64,000 nt of DNA from positions 62,001 to 126,000 of the forward strand of contig NZ_LLER01000002.1 of assembly GCF_001500315.1 (NCBI RefSeq), in the 5' to 3' direction. Shown here piece by piece: positions 8,905 through 18,419 of the stretch. This DNA is from Staphylococcus auricularis. GTDB taxonomy: Bacteria; Bacillota; Bacilli; Staphylococcales; Staphylococcaceae. The notes under the pieces are model-generated. The model worked only from the letters and a program-made list of their open reading frames with translations. It did not search any database and had not been told where the DNA came from. Numbering within the stretch: position 1 is the first letter of the stretch; every line of letters starts with the position of its first letter. A program made the position numbers and the translations under genes.

Positions 8905-8957
8905 GGGAGGGGAACGTCGAAATGCTACCCAACATTGTACTTCGACGTTCCCTTCCC
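8905..8957 (-). terminator. Second long hairpin next to FAD gene stop
   Basis: A 17-bp stem (8905-8921 with 8941-8957) with a 19-base loop abuts the stop codon of the minus-strand gene. It has no T-run of its own and may work together with the hairpin at 8829. Confidence 0.55.
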
Positions 8958-8963
8958 GTTATA

Positions 8964-10121
8964 TTAGGCGTTAGAAACTTGGGGCTGTTGCGCGGTATAA
9001 TAACTTGCGATACGATTGGCTGCTTCGCGACCACCCATAATATTTCTTGCGAATGGGCCGAGTTCTAGGTCTGCTAAGCCACCTGCGACGAATAATTGTG
9101 GTAACCATTCGAGTTCTGGCGTGATACTTGGTAGGCCACATTGAGCCATGGGTGCATGATGGTTTAAAATCAAGTCTTTAATGTATGGCGCTTGCAACAT
9201 CGTATTTTTAAAGCCTGTAGCTAACAAGATATGGTCATAGGTATAGCTACCGTCTTTAGTGTGTATTTGATGATCTTTAATCGCTTTAATTGGGATTTGA
9301 TGTCTTATAATACGTCCTTTCTCAATATGTTTTTTGAGACGTAAATAGAGATCTTGTGGCATCGAACCTTTATGACGCTCACGAGTTAGAATATGCATAC
9401 GTTGTTCAGAAGATTCGATTTGACTAAAGTGGGTCATATTTTTCGGCCCAAGCCAACCTGGGTCTGCATCGAAATCATGTATCTCGATATCTTTATTCAT
9501 CCATAAATGGAGTTGCTTTTCAGGGTGCTCAGTTAGTAGGCGATGACATAAATGAGCTGCACTGATACCACTGCCGACGACATGTGAGGTGTCATCGTAA
9601 TTGATCTCGCCGTCTTCAAAGATATGTTGTACGTCAGGTTGATTTTGGTACATGTCAGGTATGTTAGGTGTTTCAGTACAACCTGCTGCGATAATGACAT
9701 AGTCTGTAATCAACTGTTGTTGGTCTGATAGGGTAATATGCCATTGTTGACCTAAACGTTCTATGTGTTCCACATAACCTTGCATGTGGGTATCATTTAA
9801 ATCATACTGATGCACTAAATCATGAATATGATACATAAACATATCGCGCTGAGGACGTTTATATTTTCCTAAATACGCATTGGTAAACTGATTTTTCTTC
9901 GCATATTTCTTCAAGTGGAAGGGATCTGGATGACAGTGATGTACACAAGGAGAGCGTAAAAACGGCATATCAATGCGCGCAGTGTATTTCTTGAATTGTT
10001 CACATAATGACGCGTGGGGGTCAATCATTGTAAGTGAATTGGCGGGAAGGCCTTCTGTGCGCAATTTAATCGCTATTGTAACTGCTTGAATACCACCGCC
10101 TATGATTGTCCAATTTGTCAT
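8964..10121 (-). CDS. FAD/NAD(P)-binding monooxygenase-like protein
   Basis: This 385-residue flavoprotein begins MTNWTIIGGGIQAVTIAIKL, a Gly-rich FAD-binding fold. It has RSPCVHHCHPDPFHLKKY near residue 60, a second dinucleotide motif around 176-190 (HVVGSGISAAHLCHRLL) and a late ILLATGF motif near 300. It resembles the lysine/ornithine N-monooxygenase-like (FAD-NAD(P)-binding) family, but no siderophore genes adjoin it. The substrate is unknown. Two ATG codons lie close to the ribosome site AGAGGTG; the second, at 10121, has the better spacing. It stands alone, downstream of the mnh operon terminator. Confidence 0.75.
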   Translation of the reverse strand: MTNWTIIGGGIQAVTIAIKLRTEGLPANSLTMIDPHASLCEQFKKYTARIDMPFLRSPCVHHCHPDPFHLKKYAKKNQFTNAYLGKYKRPQRDMFMYHIHDLVHQYDLNDTHMQGYVEHIERLGQQWHITLSDQQQLITDYVIIAAGCTETPNIPDMYQNQPDVQHIFEDGEINYDDTSHVVGSGISAAHLCHRLLTEHPEKQLHLWMNKDIEIHDFDADPGWLGPKNMTHFSQIESSEQRMHILTRERHKGSMPQDLYLRLKKHIEKGRIIRHQIPIKAIKDHQIHTKDGSYTYDHILLATGFKNTMLQAPYIKDLILNHHAPMAQCGLPSITPELEWLPQLFVAGGLADLELGPFARNIMGGREAANRIASYYTAQQPQVSNA

Positions 10122-10233
10122 GATCATGCACCTCTTTAAAATCGTAACTATTACGATTTAATATACCATATCATGGCGCCCATGACAATATACATTGAGA
10201 TAAGATGGCATCATTATTTTATGGTCATACAAA

Positions 10234-10265
10234 AAAGGTCGGAACCTCATAGGATTCCGACCTTT
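10234..10265 (-). terminator. Terminator of the mnh operon
   Basis: The 11-bp perfect stem AAAGGTCGGAA / TTCCGACCTTT directly follows the mnhG stop on the minus strand and has a T-run on that strand. Confidence 0.88.
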
Positions 10266-10274
10266 ATATTTGTC

Positions 10275-10631
10275 TCACACTTTTTTATCTTTTAAATCTT
10301 CTTTCACACCGTCATATTTCGTATGCTTAGAAGCAGGTGATTTCAAGTTGTAAGCTGACTTCACGATCAAGTGACTTGAAAGTGGGCCAGTGATCAGTAT
10401 GAATATAATACCGATGATGAGTTGCATGTTGACGTAACCATCTCTTCCGATAAAGAAGAGGAAGACGCCTGTAATCAGTAGCATCGCACCGAGTGTTGCT
10501 GCTTTACCAGCTGCATGGGAACGTTCATAGACATCTCTTAATCTAATGAGCCCAAGTGAAGCAATCGCACTGATCAGTGATCCAAGGATAACGAGGATCA
10601 GTGAGATACTAATGATGATCGTCGTTATCAT
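10275..10631 (-). CDS. mnhG: Na+/H+ antiporter subunit G
   Basis: This 118-residue last subunit of the multi-component Mnh/Mrp cation:proton antiporter has three membrane helices, a conserved [15 protein letters not shown] loop near residue 29 and a charged C-terminal tail. The upstream TTG would add two residues, but AGGTGA, six bases before the ATG at 10631, supports the 118-residue form, which equals the usual MnhG length. It overlaps the end of mnhF by 23 bases, consistent with translational coupling. The complex exports Na+ in exchange for protons and helps pH and salt homeostasis. Confidence 0.92.
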   Translation of the reverse strand: MITTIIISISLILVILGSLISAIASLGLIRLRDVYERSHAAGKAATLGAMLLITGVFLFFIGRDGYVNMQLIIGIIFILITGPLSSHLIVKSAYNLKSPASKHTKYDGVKEDLKDKKV

Positions 10632-10902
10632 ATTCAATCACCTTACCTTTATCCATAAATTTCGCGAATACTGCTGTACCTAAGAAGGCGAGTATACCGA
10701 TTAATAGAATTGCCACAATCATGTACTCAGTACCTAAGAAGATACTGAATAAGGCAACGATAGCCATGAGTTGGATACCCATTGCATCGATGGCGACAAC
10801 TCTATCTGCAAGCGTAGGTCCAATGATGACACGCACTAACATGCCTAACATAGATAACGCGACAATAACTAACGCAATGATGAGGATAATATTGTAATTC
10901 AT
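10609..10902 (-). CDS. mnhF: Na+/H+ antiporter subunit F
   Basis: This 97-residue protein has three predicted helices and the family motif [20 protein letters not shown] near residue 28. It is a small membrane subunit of the Mnh/Mrp antiporter that stabilises the complex with MnhG. Its start overlaps the mnhE stop codon (ATGA-type junction) and its end overlaps mnhG, showing a tightly coupled operon. Length and sequence match MnhF1 of other staphylococci. The His-rich C-terminus (DNDDHH) is a minor oddity. Confidence 0.93.
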   Translation of the reverse strand: MNYNIILIIALVIVALSMLGMLVRVIIGPTLADRVVAIDAMGIQLMAIVALFSIFLGTEYMIVAILLIGILAFLGTAVFAKFMDKGKVIEYDNDDHH

Positions 10903-11381
10903 TCAGATTCGCCTACCTCTCTTACGACTTTTTCAAGTGACGATTTAATACTTTCTGTTTCTTCCTCTGTTGTACTGAAATCAATGCAATGGATGAAAAT
11001 TTTAGTACGATCATCACTCACACCTAAGACGACGGTACCCGGTGTTAATGTGATGAGATTTGAAAGTAATACGATTTGCCAATCTGTCGTTAAATCTGTG
11101 TGATACACAAAGAAAGCAGGTTCATGTTTTAACTTCGGTTTTAAAATAATACGAAGTACATCAATGTTGGCTTTAATGAGTTCGATTAAAAACACACCGA
11201 CCAATTTGATGATTTTATAAAATGTTTTGATGTAAAAACGACCTGGTAGGATACCTCTCATTAAGTAAACTAAAATCAGCGCAAAGAGGTAACCTAAGAT
11301 AAAGTTATTCAGTGTATAGCTTCCGGTAACGAATAACCAGAAGACGGATAATATGAGATTTAATAGGATTTGTACTGCCAT
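10899..11381 (-). CDS. mnhE: Na+/H+ antiporter subunit E
   Basis: This 160-residue subunit starts [17 protein letters not shown]. It has two N-terminal hydrophobic segments followed by a cytoplasmic domain containing [19 protein letters not shown], the hallmark of MnhE/MrpE. The frame is open seven codons further upstream, but the ATG at 11381, preceded by a G-rich ribosome site, gives the standard family start and avoids overlap with mnhD. Its stop codon overlaps the mnhF start. It is needed for assembly or activity of the antiporter in studied Mrp systems. Confidence 0.92.
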   Translation of the reverse strand: MAVQILLNLILSVFWLFVTGSYTLNNFILGYLFALILVYLMRGILPGRFYIKTFYKIIKLVGVFLIELIKANIDVLRIILKPKLKHEPAFFVYHTDLTTDWQIVLLSNLITLTPGTVVLGVSDDRTKIFIHCIDFSTTEEETESIKSSLEKVVREVGESE

Positions 11382-11382
11382 A

Positions 11383-12879
11383 TTATTTACCCCCCAATAC
11401 ACTGTCTACGTAAACACTAGGATTGATAAATGGTTCAGCTGCTTCTTTAACGACTGGATATAACGCATCTGCAGATAACGCATAAATAACTGTAACCGCT
11501 ACGGCAATCACTGCTACAGTAATTAAGCCACGGTGACGATTGTTTTTACTATACGTATAACCTTTGGCTTCTCCGAAAAAGCCTTTGAGGAAGATGCGAA
11601 TCACTGAGTAAAGCACAACTAAACTTGATAAGAGCACGACAATACCAGTAATGTAGAATCCTTTTTCAAAGGTTGCTTGGACAATGTAGAATTTACCGTA
11701 GAAACCACTGAGCGGTGGAATACCTGCTAAGCTGAGTGCTGCGATAAAGAATGTCCAACCTAATACTGGATAGTGCTTGATAAGTCCGCCGTATTGCCGC
11801 AAGTCGTTGGTTTTCGTAATTTTATACATAATGCCGACTAAAAAGAAGAGGGCAGCTTTGATTAACATATCGTTAAGGGTGTAATAAATGGCACCCATCA
11901 TACCTGCTTCGTTCATCATAGCGACACCGACTAAAATGACACCAACCGCAATCATGATGTTGTAAAGGATGATTTTTTTCGCATCGTAATAACTGATGGC
12001 ACCAACACAACCAAAGATGATCGTTAGAATCGCTAAGAACAAGATGACGTAGTATGAAAAGCTTGCGGTATCTCTGAAGAAGAGACTGACTGTTCTTGCC
12101 ATTGCATAAACACCGACTTTAGTAAGTAGGGCACCAAAGAATGCGATGATGGCTGCAGGTGGTGCGTAATAAGCACCAGGTAACCAAACGAACATTGGGA
12201 ACATACCTGCTTTTGTCGCAAAGACGAAAATGAACATGATGAACACGATATTAACAATCTGACTATCGTGTGCAGATAATGTGCTTAATTTATCGCTGAT
12301 ATCAGCTAAGTTCAACGTACCGACGACAGAGTAGAGAATACCGACTGCGATAACGAAGAAAGCTGAACTAGTCACGTTCACGAGTAAGTATTTGATCGTT
12401 TCGCTAAGTTGTATGTTCGTACCACCGATTACTAATAGGATGTAAGACGCCATGAGGAACACTTCGAAGAATACGAATAAGTTGAAGATGTCTCCTGTGA
12501 TGAATGCGCCGATAACCCCAGTAATCATGAACATAATTGAGAAGTAATAATAGTATGTTTCTCTAAACAAACCGACTGAACGGTAAGAATAAAGTATGAT
12601 TAACATCGTTACGATTAAACTTGTGATGACAAGTAAACCACTAAATACGTCAACGACAAAGACGATACTGTAAGGTGCGTCCCAAGAACCAAGTTCTAGT
12701 TTAATTGGGCCGTCTCGCCAGACGTTGATAAAGTTAATGATTGCAACGATCAAGGTTAAGATTGTCCCAGTTAATGCGACATAACGTTTAATACGTGGTC
12801 GCTTACCGATAAAGAGTAATACGAGTGCTGTAAAGATAGGGATGAGTAGTAAACCTACAATCAAATTACTTTCGATCAT
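11383..12879 (-). CDS. mnhD: Na+/H+ antiporter subunit D
   Basis: This 498-residue polytopic protein of the complex I ND2/ND4/ND5-like family has about fourteen hydrophobic segments. The conserved lysines and proline of the proton path appear in [21 protein letters not shown] near residue 217. It also has [17 protein letters not shown] near residue 383, another complex I signature. Together with MnhA it forms the ion-translocating core. It overlaps mnhC by 14 bases. Length is as expected for MnhD1. Confidence 0.94.
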   Translation of the reverse strand: MIESNLIVGLLLIPIFTALVLLFIGKRPRIKRYVALTGTILTLIVAIINFINVWRDGPIKLELGSWDAPYSIVFVVDVFSGLLVITSLIVTMLIILYSYRSVGLFRETYYYYFSIMFMITGVIGAFITGDIFNLFVFFEVFLMASYILLVIGGTNIQLSETIKYLLVNVTSSAFFVIAVGILYSVVGTLNLADISDKLSTLSAHDSQIVNIVFIMFIFVFATKAGMFPMFVWLPGAYYAPPAAIIAFFGALLTKVGVYAMARTVSLFFRDTASFSYYVILFLAILTIIFGCVGAISYYDAKKIILYNIMIAVGVILVGVAMMNEAGMMGAIYYTLNDMLIKAALFFLVGIMYKITKTNDLRQYGGLIKHYPVLGWTFFIAALSLAGIPPLSGFYGKFYIVQATFEKGFYITGIVVLLSSLVVLYSVIRIFLKGFFGEAKGYTYSKNNRHRGLITVAVIAVAVTVIYALSADALYPVVKEAAEPFINPSVYVDSVLGGK

Positions 12880-13213
12880 CGTCTAACACTCCCCTCATAT
12901 TTTCTACGTTGTCCGTACCTAACTCTTTATAACTTCTAAAGGCGAGTACAAGGAAGAAAGCAGTTACCGCAAATGAAATAACGATAGCGGTTAAGATCAA
13001 TGCTTGTGGAATAGGATCCACATATTCCGTTACGCCTTTTTCGAAAATAGGTACTTCACCTTTTTTCAATCCACCCATTGTGATGATGAATAAATTGGCA
13101 GTGTGTGTTTGTAGGGTAGTCCCGATAATGATGCGTATCAAACTTTTAGAAAGAATGAGATACACACTCATCGTTGTGAGAATACCACATACGAATATCA
13201 TTAGTATTTCCAT
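12866..13213 (-). CDS. mnhC: Na+/H+ antiporter subunit C
   Basis: This 115-residue NuoK-like subunit has three hydrophobic segments. It starts [19 protein letters not shown] and contains [19 protein letters not shown] and [14 protein letters not shown], then [20 protein letters not shown], all typical of MnhC/MrpC. It begins one base from the mnhB stop and overlaps mnhD at its end. Residue conservation with the S. aureus subunit as I remember it is very high. Confidence 0.94.
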   Translation of the reverse strand: MEILMIFVCGILTTMSVYLILSKSLIRIIIGTTLQTHTANLFIITMGGLKKGEVPIFEKGVTEYVDPIPQALILTAIVISFAVTAFFLVLAFRSYKELGTDNVENMRGVLDDDRK

Positions 13214-13641
13214 TACTCATTCTCTCCAATCGCTAAAATGATAGTCATTACAGTCCCTATAACTGCTAACATTACGCCTAAGTCAAAGAACGTAGCCGTA
13301 TGTAGTTCCATAGGTTCTAAGATACCTAGCGGAATTTCAAATGGGGTATGGGTGAAGAAGTTTTTATCGTACAACCAGCTCGCCATTGGTGTGGTTGCAC
13401 AAAAGACAAGCCCAATACCGATTAAGATTTTGAAATCCCAAGGGAAGATTTTACGCATCGTTTTAATATCAAATGCCACAGTGATAATGACGAGTGCACT
13501 TGATAAGAGTAGACCCCCAACGAAGCCGCCACCAGGTGTATAGTGACCAGCTAAGAAGAGTGATAGTCCAAACATGACGATGAGGAAGAAAATCACGACT
13601 GCTGAAAACTGAAAGATTAAATTATTATTCTGTCTGTTCAT
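13213..13641 (-). CDS. mnhB: Na+/H+ antiporter subunit B
   Basis: This 142-residue subunit starts [19 protein letters not shown]. It has four hydrophobic segments and the hallmark [19 protein letters not shown] near residue 32. The reading frame is open 13 codons further upstream inside mnhA, but AGGAGG eight bases before the ATG at 13641 and the family N-terminus fix the start there. It overlaps the end of mnhA by 17 bases, so the two are translationally linked. Confidence 0.94.
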   Translation of the reverse strand: MNRQNNNLIFQFSAVVIFFLIVMFGLSLFLAGHYTPGGGFVGGLLLSSALVIITVAFDIKTMRKIFPWDFKILIGIGLVFCATTPMASWLYDKNFFTHTPFEIPLGILEPMELHTATFFDLGVMLAVIGTVMTIILAIGENE

Positions 13642-16039
13642 CGTCTTGACCTCCTTCATATTCGTGTTTATGTTTCGCACGTAATTTAATCATCGTATAA
13701 ACACCGAGTCCTGCAATACCAAGTACAGATGATTCGAATAATGTATCGGTACCACGAAAGTCGACGAGGATGACGTTGACCATATTTTTACCATGAGCCA
13801 AATCAAAGACATGTTCTTTGTAGAATGAATTGATTGAGTCAAAGTAACGGTTGCTGTATGCGATTAAACCTAAGATCGTCACAACAGCACCTGTACCTAG
13901 TGCGACTAAGAAGTTCGTCAATTTGAATGACGGCGTTTCTTTATGTCGATTTAAGTTTGGTAGGTGATAGAAACATAATAAGAATAATGCTGTAGAAATA
14001 GATTCAACGACGAATTGTGTTAAAGCTAAGTCAGGCGCATTAAAGAAGATAAAGAATATCGCGACTGAATAACCTACCGCACTCGCCATGATGATGCTGA
14101 ACAATCTTGAGCGTGCAAAGACAATCATCGTTGCAGCTGTGAGAATAATAACGATGATGATTAATTCGAATGGTCGAATTTGACTCACATCGTCAAAGTT
14201 TAAACTAAACGGTGTGACGAGTAATGTCACAGCTGTGATAGCGATGAGTGAGATAAAGATAATGATTAAGTTATTACGTGTAAATCCAGTCACATAACTG
14301 TTTGTTAATTTGCTTGATGTACTAGGGATGTAATTACCAATTGTGTCGTACCAGTGGTTGAATTTTAATACATCCGGTTGAGCTTTGAGTAAACGAACCC
14401 AATAGCTGAACGTTAAGATCATTAAGATACCTACAGCATAGACCGCTAATGTAGAGAAGAACGCCGGTGTGAAGCCATGGAAGAAATGGAATTCGACATG
14501 ACCAATCGGAGTCTTGCTCACTGCGTTGACTGCAGGGGAAATAATCGTATTCGCAATGATACCTGGGAAGAAGCCAAATACGATAACAAGAATGGCTAAT
14601 ATTCCGGGTGATAATAACATTAAGATAGAGACTTCATGTGGTTTATTCGGTAATTGATCAGGTTTATAAGAACCTAAGAAGATTTGGCCGATAAAACGCA
14701 CAGAATAAACAAATGTAAAGATACTACCCACGATCGCAACGATAGGAATTAAGATACCAATTGTATTGAGTGAGAAGATACCCGCATTTGTCACTTCGAG
14801 CATGCTTTCTAAGAAGTTTTCTTTAGATAAGAAACCATTGAACGGTGGTACACCAGCCATACTTAATGCAGTGATGATTGTAATGGTGAATGTGATCGGC
14901 ATGATAGTCAACAAACCACCAAGTTTTTTAACATCACGTGTACCTGTTGAGTGATCGACATCACCTGCCACCATGAAGAGACCACCTTTGAATGTAGCGT
15001 GGTTAATCAAGTGGAAGATCGCTGCTGTGAATGCTGCAGCATATAGCTGACTGTTTTCACCTTGGTAATGATAACTTACCGCACCGATACCGAGCATGGC
15101 CATAATCATACCGAGTTGAGATACGGTAGAAAATGCGAGGATACCTTTTAAGTCTTGTTGTTTTGTCGCATTTAATGAAGCCCAGAATAATGTGATGAGA
15201 CCGACTGCTGTCACTGCCCAAATCCAGCCTTGTGATACCGCAAATATCGGTGTCATACGTGCAACAAGATAAATACCTGCTTTAACCATTGTTGCTGAGT
15301 GGAGATACGCACTGACAGGTGTTGGTGCTTCCATTGCGTCTGGTAACCAAATGTAAAACGGAACTTGTGCAGATTTAGTCATCGCACCTAAAAGAATAAG
15401 TACCATGGCTAAGATAAAGTAAGGACTCGTTTGAATTTGATCTGCATTCGCAATGAGTTCACGAATACTTGTTGAATTTCCCGCGATAGATAATAAGATG
15501 ATACCACCTAATAAGGAAACCCCACCGAAGACGGTGATAATCAGTGATTTTTGGGCACCATATAGTGATTTTTGTTTGGTTCTCCAGAATGAAATTAATA
15601 AGAAACTAGAGAATGAGGTTAACTCCCAAAATAAGTATAAAATGATGACGTTATCAGATAATACAACGCCTAACATTGCCCCCATAAAGAGTAATAAGTA
15701 ACAGTAGAAGTTACCGAGCTGTTCTTTTTTACTCAAATAGCCGATTGAATACAATACGACTAAACTGCCGATACCTGTAATTAAAAGACTGAATAGCAGA
15801 CTTAAACCGTCCACGTATAAGTCAAAATTCATGCCAAATTGAGGCATCCAGTTTAGATGTCGCAAAATTGGATTACCTGACATGGTTGTCGAAATATAAG
15901 TTAAGAAATAAATAAATAAAACGACAGGGACAGGCAATACAAACCAACCTAAATGTATGCGTTTTTGGAAGCGATACAAGATAGGGATGATAACTGCGAA
16001 TATTAGCGGTAAGAGCACCGCTATATGTAACCAGCTCAT
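13625..16039 (-). CDS. mnhA: Na+/H+ antiporter subunit A
   Basis: This 804-residue largest subunit has an N-terminal ND5-like region of about fourteen helices with the proton-path motifs [20 protein letters not shown] near residue 220 and [16 protein letters not shown] near 398. A MrpA-specific C-terminal region contains [18 protein letters not shown] near 670 and [10 protein letters not shown] near 762. It starts the operon mnhA-B-C-D-E-F-G; a promoter lies just upstream and the ribosome site is AAGGAGGGG. Length matches MnhA1 of staphylococci. Confidence 0.95.
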   Translation of the reverse strand: MSWLHIAVLLPLIFAVIIPILYRFQKRIHLGWFVLPVPVVLFIYFLTYISTTMSGNPILRHLNWMPQFGMNFDLYVDGLSLLFSLLITGIGSLVVLYSIGYLSKKEQLGNFYCYLLLFMGAMLGVVLSDNVIILYLFWELTSFSSFLLISFWRTKQKSLYGAQKSLIITVFGGVSLLGGIILLSIAGNSTSIRELIANADQIQTSPYFILAMVLILLGAMTKSAQVPFYIWLPDAMEAPTPVSAYLHSATMVKAGIYLVARMTPIFAVSQGWIWAVTAVGLITLFWASLNATKQQDLKGILAFSTVSQLGMIMAMLGIGAVSYHYQGENSQLYAAAFTAAIFHLINHATFKGGLFMVAGDVDHSTGTRDVKKLGGLLTIMPITFTITIITALSMAGVPPFNGFLSKENFLESMLEVTNAGIFSLNTIGILIPIVAIVGSIFTFVYSVRFIGQIFLGSYKPDQLPNKPHEVSILMLLSPGILAILVIVFGFFPGIIANTIISPAVNAVSKTPIGHVEFHFFHGFTPAFFSTLAVYAVGILMILTFSYWVRLLKAQPDVLKFNHWYDTIGNYIPSTSSKLTNSYVTGFTRNNLIIIFISLIAITAVTLLVTPFSLNFDDVSQIRPFELIIIVIILTAATMIVFARSRLFSIIMASAVGYSVAIFFIFFNAPDLALTQFVVESISTALFLLCFYHLPNLNRHKETPSFKLTNFLVALGTGAVVTILGLIAYSNRYFDSINSFYKEHVFDLAHGKNMVNVILVDFRGTDTLFESSVLGIAGLGVYTMIKLRAKHKHEYEGGQDDEQTE

Positions 16040-16074
16040 ATTTTGCCCCTCCTTAAATAAGCTAATGTAGTTTC

Positions 16075-16103
16075 ATTATACATCAATCGCCCCATTCTGA
16101 AAA
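16075..16103 (-). promoter_or_regulatory. Probable mnh operon promoter
   Basis: On the minus strand, TTTTCA (-35, plus coordinates 16098-16103) is 17 bases from TATAAT (16075-16080), about 40 bases before the mnhA start. Confidence 0.6.
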
Positions 16104-16162
16104 ACGACGCAAAGGTGTCATTCAGGGAATTTTGAGCACTATTAAATAGGTAGAGAAAGGGA

Positions 16163-16546
16163 CTATTTAAAGGTATGTTTATATTGACGACCGTAATCTT
16201 CTTTCAATTGTGACAAGTTTTTGAGGGATAATTGTGCATGGTTCGTATCTTGTTGTTTGAGTTTATTTTCTAAGTCGGTAATCGCTTGTTGCAAAGAATC
16301 TTCGTAGTTCATCACTTCTACGTTGAACGGTTTAAGAGCTGACTTAGGTGTATAGCGCTTTTCATAATGACTGAGTGCACGACGTTCATGGAAAAAGACA
16401 TTTTCCGTTTCTGTTGGATGATGCAGGTCACCTTGTTTCGGATGCTTGATTACTTGTTCTACTTGAACGAGGACTTTATCCTCAGTTTCTTCTTTAATCG
16501 TCACACCGTACACGCCCGTTTTATGGGCAAATCGATATAATGTCAT
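16163..16546 (-). CDS. KapB-like protein
   Basis: This 127-residue protein resembles kinase-associated protein B of Bacillus. It shares the order KTGVYGVTI, KHPKQGDLHHP and FFHERRALSHYEKRYTP, followed by a helical C-terminal part. In Bacillus, KapB supports the sporulation kinase KinB; staphylococci have no sporulation phosphorelay, so the role here is unknown. There is no signal peptide or lipobox, hence it looks cytosolic. Two ATG codons are possible; the one at 16546 is nine bases from the AGAGAGG ribosome site and is preferred over 16555. It diverges from the cyclophilin gene. Confidence 0.72.
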   Translation of the reverse strand: MTLYRFAHKTGVYGVTIKEETEDKVLVQVEQVIKHPKQGDLHHPTETENVFFHERRALSHYEKRYTPKSALKPFNVEVMNYEDSLQQAITDLENKLKQQDTNHAQLSLKNLSQLKEDYGRQYKHTFK

Positions 16547-16613
16547 TGAATACATCCTCTCTTATTTGTGTTAAAATGATATATCATATCTTAACATGAA
16601 ACGGAGAATGAAA

Positions 16614-17210
16614 ATGACGAATTATCCTCAATTAAATAAAGAAATTCAAGAGAATGAATTTAAACTAACGATGCATACGAATAAAGGCGATATGACATTT
16701 AAATTATTCCCAGATTTAGCACCTAAAACAGTTGAAAATTTCGTAACTCATGCGAAAAATGGTTACTATGATGGCATTACATTCCACCGTGTTATTCATG
16801 ACTTCATGATTCAAGGTGGTGACCCTACGGCAACAGGTATGGGTGGCGAGAGCATTTATGGTGCAGCATTTGAAGATGAATTTTCATTACAATTATTCAA
16901 TTTATACGGCGCGCTCTCTATGGCTAATTCAGGTCCAAATACAAATGGTTCACAATTTTTCGTCGTACAAATGAACGAAGTCCCAGATACAATGCTAAGT
17001 CAATTATCACAAGGTGGCTGGCCTGAACCGATCGTCGAGGCATATGGCACACACGGTGGTACACCTTGGTTAGACCAAAAACATACGGTATTTGGTCAAC
17101 TCATTGAAGGTGAAGACACATTAGAAGATATCGCAGCAACAAAAGTAGGTGCTCAAGATAAACCAGTTCATGATGTTGTAATTGAAACAATCGACGTCGA
17201 AGATAAGTAA
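16614..17210 (+). CDS. ppi: Peptidyl-prolyl cis-trans isomerase, cyclophilin type
   Basis: This 198-residue cytosolic cyclophilin has the active-site segments [16 protein letters not shown] near residue 57, [14 protein letters not shown] near residue 100 and [13 protein letters not shown] near residue 157. It catalyses proline isomerisation during protein folding. No signal peptide is present. The insert between the QFFVVQ and HTVFG motifs (about 40 residues) is typical of the staphylococcal protein. The ATG at 16614 follows ACGGAGA at proper spacing and gives the family N-terminus MTNYPQLN, so the earlier ATG at 16596 is not used. It is followed at 22 bases by a DUF1871 gene. Confidence 0.93.
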   Translation: MTNYPQLNKEIQENEFKLTMHTNKGDMTFKLFPDLAPKTVENFVTHAKNGYYDGITFHRVIHDFMIQGGDPTATGMGGESIYGAAFEDEFSLQLFNLYGALSMANSGPNTNGSQFFVVQMNEVPDTMLSQLSQGGWPEPIVEAYGTHGGTPWLDQKHTVFGQLIEGEDTLEDIAATKVGAQDKPVHDVVIETIDVEDK

Positions 17211-17232
17211 AATATTGAAAGGAGAACGTTAA

Positions 17233-17490
17233 ATGGATAACAGTGAAGTCAACATCCGTTTATATCAGTTATTAGCTGATTGGAATCCGATGCATTTACC
17301 TGAACAATCCATGGGTGATGCTGAAGTCTACGACATGATGGATATTGTTCATCAATATGAAGATCCTCAATTCATCGCACATCGCTTCCAAGACATTTAT
17401 CGTTTCACTTTTGAAGAAGAAGTGCCTTTTGACGCATGCTACGATAAAGCGGTTGAAGCGACACAATTACAGACACATTGTAGTTTGTAG
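17233..17490 (+). CDS. DUF1871 family protein
   Basis: This 85-residue acidic helical protein begins MDNSEVNIRLYQLLADWNPM and contains WNPMHL and the VYDMMDIVHQYEDPQFIAHRFQ region typical of DUF1871. Function is unknown. It has a strong ribosome site (GAAAGGAG) and follows ppi closely, so the two are probably co-transcribed. No cofactor or membrane motif is visible. Confidence 0.75.
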   Translation: MDNSEVNIRLYQLLADWNPMHLPEQSMGDAEVYDMMDIVHQYEDPQFIAHRFQDIYRFTFEEEVPFDACYDKAVEATQLQTHCSL

Positions 17491-17541
17491 TTTTGAATGA
17501 GGCTGAAAATAGGGGACTTGAACAGCATCGATAGATTTACC

Positions 17542-17579
17542 AAAGTGAAATTGTCTACAGCAGGGTAGTTTCACTTTTT
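17542..17579 (+). terminator. Intrinsic terminator after DUF1871 gene
   Basis: AAAGTGAAA...TTTCACTTT brackets a smaller inner stem (GTCTAC/GTAG) and is followed by a T-rich tail. Confidence 0.75.
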
Positions 17580-17676
17580 GTTTTATAGAGGCAATTTCTT
17601 ATTAAAAAACGAGTGGAAGGTCATATTACTTACTTGTAACTAAAGTTAAATCCATATTTTCCCTGCTTTATGTTAG

Positions 17677-17705
17677 TCGACAGCATTCATTTGTGCTATC
17701 ATTAT
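17677..17705 (+). promoter_or_regulatory. Promoter of the S1-domain gene
   Basis: TCGACA (-35) and CATTAT (-10) are separated by 17 bases and lie about 30 bases before the TTG start at 17738. The spacing is that of a housekeeping promoter, not SigB. Confidence 0.6.
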
Positions 17706-17737
17706 ATTGTTAATTAAAAGTACAAGGGGTTATCACG

Positions 17738-18118
17738 TTGGATTTTCAATATAAAGTAGGTCAACATATTAAAGTACGTGTGACTGGTATTCAACCGTAT
17801 GGCGCTTTTGTTGAAACCCCTGACAATACTGATGGATTAATTCACATCTCCGAAATCATGGATGATTATGTGCATAACTTACGAAAATTTTTATCAATAG
17901 GACAAGTTGTCAAAGCGAAGATTATATCTATTGATGACGAAGGCAAATTAAACCTGTCTTTAAAGGATAACGATTATTTTAAAAATTATGAACGTAAGAA
18001 AGAAAAACGCTCAGTATTGGATGAAATTAAAGAAACCGAAAAATATGGGTTTCAAACAATTAAAGAACGCTTGCCAGGTTGGATTAAACAGTCCAAACAA
18101 GCAATTAAAGAATCGTAA
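17738..18118 (+). CDS. S1 RNA-binding domain protein (general stress protein 13 / YugI family)
   Basis: This 126-residue protein has one S1 domain at residues 5-72 (IKVRVTGIQPYGAFVETPDNTDGLIHISEI ... KAKIISIDDEGKLNLSLKD, described by its ends) and a basic, helical tail. It belongs to the YugI/GSP13 family, related to CvfD of streptococci, which binds RNA or ribosomes and affects post-transcriptional control. The start is TTG at 17738, eight bases after AAGGGG; no ATG fits. It is monocistronic, between its own promoter and a terminator. Confidence 0.85.
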   Translation: MDFQYKVGQHIKVRVTGIQPYGAFVETPDNTDGLIHISEIMDDYVHNLRKFLSIGQVVKAKIISIDDEGKLNLSLKDNDYFKNYERKKEKRSVLDEIKETEKYGFQTIKERLPGWIKQSKQAIKES

Positions 18119-18204
18119 ATTGTTTGGTTCTAGCCAGAGATTAGAACAACATATCTCGACGCTATAGAGATGCGCTTGAAGATATACGAATTCAAGTAGA
18201 AAAG

Positions 18205-18249
18205 ACGGTGTGTGCTATCAATGATAGTTGATAGGGCGCACCGTTTTTT
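18205..18249 (+). terminator. Intrinsic terminator after S1-domain gene
   Basis: A 17-base stem (18205-18221 with 18228-18244, wobble pairs and one mismatch) is followed by six T residues. A second small hairpin, GTTGAAGGT/ACCTTCAGCAAC, follows at about 18254-18280. Confidence 0.85.
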
Positions 18250-18419
18250 ATATGTTGAAGGTGATTTTACCTTCAGCAACAAAGCTTGTAATGAGCGTGA
18301 TTCTGTATCCTAATAGTAATGTTTTAAAAATATAAGTGGTGCAAAGCAAATCACTTCATAGATATAATTAATTTAAGTTAAACTAAACCCAGTTATTAAA
18401 TATAGGAGGTTTTATTACG

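Larger units (their letters stand above)
8633..8963 (-). other. Intergenic region with two related hairpins
   Basis: This gap of about 330 bases between two minus-strand genes holds two long hairpins (8829-8860 and 8905-8957) that share the motif GGAAC-TCGAAAT. They are described in separate entries. The part at 8633-8820 is AT-rich and must contain the promoter of the DUF3139 gene; no clear hexamer pair was identified. Confidence 0.5.
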
